Source: Treponema sp. (GTDB lineage Bacteria > Spirochaetota > Spirochaetia > Treponematales > Breznakiellaceae). From it: a stretch of DNA of 8,862 bases. The first letter of the stretch is position 1. The number at the start of each line of letters is the position of its first letter. The stretch covers positions 1 to 8,862 of the forward strand of contig JAIRMT010000101.1 of NCBI GenBank assembly GCA_031258505.1, given 5' to 3'. A model generated the notes under the pieces. The model was given only the letters and a program-made list of their open reading frames with translations, was not told the DNA's origin and ran no database searches. This document shows positions 6,518 through 8,862 of this stretch, one piece after another. The translations under genes were made by a program, and so were the position numbers.

Positions 6518-6535
6518 GCGCCTAATGTTTGGCGC
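6518..6535 (-). terminator. GC-rich hairpin with short T run just before the sigma-like gene
   Basis: On the leftward strand, GCGCC (6531-6535), an 8-base loop and GGCGC (6518-6522) are followed at once by TTTT, and then the GGAGG ribosome site of the sigma-like gene (6507-6511). It could stop transcripts running in from the XRE gene, or act as an attenuator or protein-binding dyad. The stem has only five pairs and the T run is short, so termination would be partial. Confidence 0.35.
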
Positions 6536-6664
6536 GAATTGTATACAGAGTCTATTACAACGAACCTGCGTTTTAATTCATAAGCGCATGAAAATTCTTA
6601 TATTTTTATTGGAAGAACTGAGCTGCAGAGTTGCACGCTTGGAGCAGCGACAGAAAGGCGCTTT

Positions 6665-7018
6665 TCAACCAGCTTTTAGCGCGTCTTCCCGTTTCTTCAA
6701 AAGTTTCACCATGTTAAGTACGATCTCTCGGTCTGGTTTGTCGAGCTGTTCCGCAATTTGTAGAATCAGGCGCAGGTCTGGGCTGAAAGACGAAATCATC
6801 TTATCTTGAAATGACTCGCGGCCTGTTACAAGATACTCCACAGATACGCCCAGCACTTGGGCAATACTCACTGCAGCATCAGCAGTTGGAATGGAATTAT
6901 GGGTACTCAGATAGTTATCTATGGTACGCCGGTTCACGCCCGACAACGCGGCAAGGTCCTTTATCAATATCCCTTTATATTCAAGCTCCGATTTCAGATT
7001 CTCTTTGAAGCTGCCCAT
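6665..7018 (-). CDS. XRE-family helix-turn-helix transcriptional regulator, 117 aa
   Basis: Residues about 5-65 form a Cro/C1-type domain: KENLKSELEYKGILIKDLAA, then LSGVNRRTIDNYLSTHNSIP as turn and recognition helix, then AVSIAQVLGVSVEYLVTG as the closing helices. The C-terminal part (SPDLRLILQIAEQLDKPDREIVLNMVKLLKKRE, 79-111) is helical and probably dimerises. The start is fixed by an in-frame TAA at 7028-7030, four codons upstream, and MGSFKENLKSEL is the usual opening of such proteins. Oddly, no good Shine-Dalgarno sequence lies near this ATG. The nearest, AAGGAGG (7048-7054), is 29 bases away, across a run of seven T residues. The gene diverges from an acyltransferase gene across two matching dyads, so autoregulation and control of that neighbour are likely inferences. 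Confidence 0.85.
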   Translation of the reverse strand: MGSFKENLKSELEYKGILIKDLAALSGVNRRTIDNYLSTHNSIPTADAAVSIAQVLGVSVEYLVTGRESFQDKMISSFSPDLRLILQIAEQLDKPDREIVLNMVKLLKKREDALKAG

Positions 7019-7052
7019 TGTCTCAAATTACCTAAAAAAACGGAATCCCTCC

Positions 7053-7082
7053 TTAATATCACGTTTTAAGACGTGATATACT
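7053..7082 (+). promoter_or_regulatory. Promoter of the acyltransferase gene, overlapped by a dyad
   Basis: TTAATA (-35, 7053-7058, four of six consensus bases) and TATACT (-10, 7077-7082, five of six) are 18 bases apart on the plus strand. A second possible -10, TATAAA, lies at 7088-7093 with a poorer -35. Nearly all of the first promoter is covered by the dyad at 7056-7079. Confidence 0.45.
7056..7079. promoter_or_regulatory. Operator-like perfect dyad 1, ATATCACGT-N6-ACGTGATAT
   Basis: Nine-base arms at 7056-7064 and 7071-7079 are perfect reverse complements around a 6-base spacer. The dyad lies between the divergent XRE and acyltransferase genes and on the acyltransferase promoter. It is the expected size for a dimeric XRE regulator, which makes the adjacent XRE protein the prime candidate to bind it. 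Confidence 0.6.
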
Positions 7083-7097
7083 ACGTCTATAAACGTA
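7082..7097. promoter_or_regulatory. Operator-like dyad 2, TACGT-N6-ACGTA
   Basis: The arms TACGT (7082-7086) and ACGTA (7093-7097) flank a 6-base spacer. This is the same ACGT-N6-ACGT core as dyad 1, with centres 22 bp apart (about two helical turns). It looks like a weaker tandem copy of the same operator and covers the alternative TATAAA box. Confidence 0.5.
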
Positions 7098-7143
7098 ATC
7101 TATCTCCCGAACCGCTGAAGCCGGCTGGGGCGCTGGAGGAGCA

Positions 7144-8211
7144 ATGATGCTTGATGAGGACTTGTCGAAACGGATCAATTCGTTACGGTTTCTGCTGATT
7201 GTGTTTGTGGTATTCATCCACAACAATGTGTCGTTTATGAATTTTGCGGATGGCGCGGAAACCTATGAGATTCCAGTGTATGTGGAGAAAATCAGATACG
7301 CGATCTCTGAGCTTATCGCCCGTGTGGCGGTTCCGCTATTCTTTCTGATATCCGGGCTTTTATTGTACGCGAAAGAGACCAGCTTCATCACAGTCTTGAA
7401 GAAGAAAAGCCGTACCATCCTCGCGCCATATCTGATATGGAATGTGCTATCGCTCGTATTCTTTTTCGTTGCCCAGAAGATTCCGTTTGCCAAACCATAC
7501 TTCGCCAATCCGCAAAACCTCGTGCGTAATTTTAGCATTATCGACTTTATTGATGTCTTTGTCGGGAAGTTCAGAAGAGCGCCGCCTTATCCATTGGTGT
7601 ACCAGTTCTGGTTTCTGCGTGATCTGTTCATCCTTGACCTGCTGTTTCTGCCCATCAAGGCGCTCATCGACAAAGCTCCTGCCGCCACATTGACCCTGTT
7701 TTGCATACTATGGCTGATCGATGCGAACATTTACATCGTGAACCCTGCCGCCTTGCTGTTTTTCTCGCTGGGCTGCTACATCGTGAAGTTTAACGTCAGC
7801 TATAAACACATCGACGCCATACGAAGCCGTGATGCCATTATGATGTACGCCGTCGCCATCATCGTCAGCCTGTTCTTTGCCGAGGACATACCCATCATGT
7901 CCGCGATTAACATCGTCGTGGGCATAGTCTTCTTTATAAAGATGAGCCGCTGCTTTGTGGTGAACAGGCGGCTATACCAGCGCCTGCTATGGCTGAAGCA
8001 ATACGCCTTCTTTGTATACGCGATTCACGAACCGCTCTTAACGATTATGAAAAAGCTCAGTGTACGAATCATCCCAATGCGCGGCGGCTGGATACTGCTT
8101 CAATACTTCGGCGTTGCCGCGCTTGGGATACTAATCTTTCTCAATGCCGGCATACTCGTAAGAAAGATAACGCCCAGACTCTACGCGCTGTTGACCGGCG
8201 GACGCTTGTGA
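7144..8211 (+). CDS. AT3-family integral membrane acyltransferase, 355 aa
   Basis: This is a polytopic membrane protein with about ten hydrophobic segments, among them residues 13-30, 60-76, 93-110, 155-175, 182-196, 201-215, 231-245, 251-266 and 315-337. The acyltransferase-3 hallmarks are present: R15 and H26 in the first helix (R-X10-H), VPLFFLISGLLLY (63-75), YQFWFLRDLF (153-162) and FFVYAIHEPLL (289-299). Family members move acetyl or other acyl groups onto sugars, lipids or peptides at the membrane, typically modifying surface polysaccharides. This is a stand-alone membrane domain without a fused SGNH domain. Two adjacent ATGs (7144 and 7147) follow GGAGG (7135-7139). The second, 7 bases away, has the better spacing, which would give 354 aa. 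It diverges from the XRE gene and is probably controlled through the two dyads. The acceptor is unknown. Confidence 0.85.
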   Translation: MMLDEDLSKRINSLRFLLIVFVVFIHNNVSFMNFADGAETYEIPVYVEKIRYAISELIARVAVPLFFLISGLLLYAKETSFITVLKKKSRTILAPYLIWNVLSLVFFFVAQKIPFAKPYFANPQNLVRNFSIIDFIDVFVGKFRRAPPYPLVYQFWFLRDLFILDLLFLPIKALIDKAPAATLTLFCILWLIDANIYIVNPAALLFFSLGCYIVKFNVSYKHIDAIRSRDAIMMYAVAIIVSLFFAEDIPIMSAINIVVGIVFFIKMSRCFVVNRRLYQRLLWLKQYAFFVYAIHEPLLTIMKKLSVRIIPMRGGWILLQYFGVAALGILIFLNAGILVRKITPRLYALLTGGRL

Positions 8212-8260
8212 GTCCCTAAACATTCGCCAGCTTTTCGCGGAGAACGCGGCGGCGTAAATT

Positions 8261-8280
8261 AGTCTCCGTTGGGGGCTTTT
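8261..8280 (+). terminator. Intrinsic terminator-like hairpin after the acyltransferase gene
   Basis: AGTCTCC (8261-8267), a GTT loop and GGGGGCT (8271-8277) form a seven-pair stem with two G-U pairs, and the run TTTT (8277-8280) follows. It lies 50 bases after the acyltransferase stop codon and before the next promoter. The T run is short, so the call is moderate. A competing stem, CGGAGA (8238-8243) with TCTCCG (8263-8268), would disrupt it. Confidence 0.5.
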
Positions 8281-8288
8281 AACGTCTC

Positions 8289-8317
8289 TTGCCTACCCCC
8301 GCAAGTTCCTCTATACT
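8289..8317 (+). promoter_or_regulatory. Sigma-70-type promoter of the 164-aa protein gene
   Basis: TTGCCT (-35, 8289-8294) and TATACT (-10, 8312-8317, five of six consensus bases) are exactly 17 bases apart. The predicted leader is about 25 bases, with AAGGAG placed 6 bases before the ATG at 8348. The promoter sits just after the terminator-like hairpin, making the next gene a separate unit. Confidence 0.6.
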
Positions 8318-8347
8318 GCTATCATCTTAGTCAAAAAGGAGACCCTT

Positions 8348-8842
8348 ATGAAAAACAGTCAACACACCCAGGCCATCCCCTCAACGGTTTTGGATCAGGC
8401 ACAGACCAAGATTGACGAGGCGAGAGCCTTGCTTGCCCCGTATATACTGGCGCTGACCCCAGCAGAACGGCAGACCTTGCCGAAAATGGGCGAGAAGACC
8501 ATCGGCTTTGTGGAAAAAGCATTCGATTACGCCCGACAAAATCCCAATCTTGTCCCGCCCTACCTTTCACTGGACGCTTTCGGCGTTGACTTCTCCGACG
8601 CCCATGGGCTGTGGACGCTGCTCAACTCGGTACGGCAGTTGGAGGAAGGCATCGACGATACGGAAATGATCGCCGGAAGCGAGGCGTATCAGGCCGCGCT
8701 TGTGTTTTACCGCTCGGTCAAGACGGCGACAGCTCAGGACATTCCCGGCGCAAAAGCCGTCTACGAGGAACTCAAGACCCGCTTTCCTCAGAGCGGCAGG
8801 CCGCGGGCCGCTTCCAGGTCGGATAATTCCGTTACGAACTAG
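8348..8842 (+). CDS. Uncharacterised helical protein, 164 aa
   Basis: The gene has its own promoter and a good ribosome site (AAGGAG, 6 bases before the ATG). The product lacks a signal peptide and membrane helices and is predicted to be almost wholly alpha-helical. The stretch ALLAPYILALTPAERQTLPKMGEKTIGFVEKAFDYARQNPNLVPPYL (28-74) is followed by a central helical part with LLNSVRQLEEGIDDTEMIAGSEAYQAALVFYRSVKTA (91-127). A short basic, Ser-rich and probably disordered tail ends it (149-164). The pattern LTPAERQ-LPKMGEKT-FV-KA-NP-LVPPYL together with AGSEAY-AAL-FY-S-K reminds me of a family of small hypothetical proteins in Bacteroidetes and some anaerobes. I know of no assigned function. It stands alone at the right end of the window, and the last 20 bases hold nothing recognisable. 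Confidence 0.75.
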   Translation: MKNSQHTQAIPSTVLDQAQTKIDEARALLAPYILALTPAERQTLPKMGEKTIGFVEKAFDYARQNPNLVPPYLSLDAFGVDFSDAHGLWTLLNSVRQLEEGIDDTEMIAGSEAYQAALVFYRSVKTATAQDIPGAKAVYEELKTRFPQSGRPRAASRSDNSVTN

Positions 8843-8862
8843 CCCTGTTCATCCTCAGGCTC

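Noticed and set aside
6525..6809. Plus-strand frame of 94 codons between the sigma-like and XRE genes
   Set aside because: It overlaps the 3-prime half of the XRE gene antisense and has no ribosome site at either possible ATG (6525 or near 6588).
8346..8570. Minus-strand frame of 74 codons opposite the 164-aa protein
   Set aside because: It is antisense to a gene with a good promoter and ribosome site, and its composition (Arg, Ser, Pro, Trp) is typical of a shadow frame.

Overview
The window looks like part of a spirochaete chromosome, most likely a Treponema of the type found in termite guts. That assignment is an inference. It rests on the moderately GC-rich DNA, the style of a small XRE regulator (MGSFKENLKSELEYKG...), a sigma-factor-like protein of a kind I associate with treponemes, and a TRAP-type solute receptor start. 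No rRNA, tRNA, insertion sequence, CRISPR array or prophage gene is visible.

Left part (1-5340), all transcribed leftward. At the left edge is the first 47 residues of an exported, probably substrate-binding, protein. To its right, in transcription order from the right, come a two-gene ABC exporter (582 aa, GTG start at 5159; then 622 aa, start at 3436) and a MalY/PatB-type PLP-dependent C-S lyase (377 aa, 339-1472). The exporter genes overlap by 26 bp and together form an asymmetric heterodimer. The first subunit lacks the catalytic Glu and the switch His. The second keeps both but has a non-canonical ISQGQ signature. The lyase appears to have its own -35 element. A promoter for the edge gene begins inside the lyase stop codon.

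Middle (5160-6664). A divergent control region holds back-to-back promoters. The leftward one drives the exporter. The rightward one drives a 74-residue protein of unknown function and carries a 21-bp dyad exactly over its -35 box. That small gene converges on a leftward 288-aa protein with sigma-70 region 2-like and region 4-like ends joined by a charged coiled coil.

Right part (6665-8862). A leftward XRE regulator and a rightward membrane acyltransferase (AT3 family) diverge from a 125-bp region. That region contains two dyads of the same design, ACGT-N6-ACGT, with centres 22 bp apart, and the first lies on the acyltransferase promoter. An intrinsic terminator-like hairpin, a good promoter and a 164-aa protein of unknown function complete the window.

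The overall picture is a transport and amino-acid metabolism block next to a cluster of small regulatory genes. The most interesting material is the regulatory DNA (operator-like dyads on promoters), the atypical sigma-like protein and the small uncharacterised protein. I see no convincing complete new multi-gene system.
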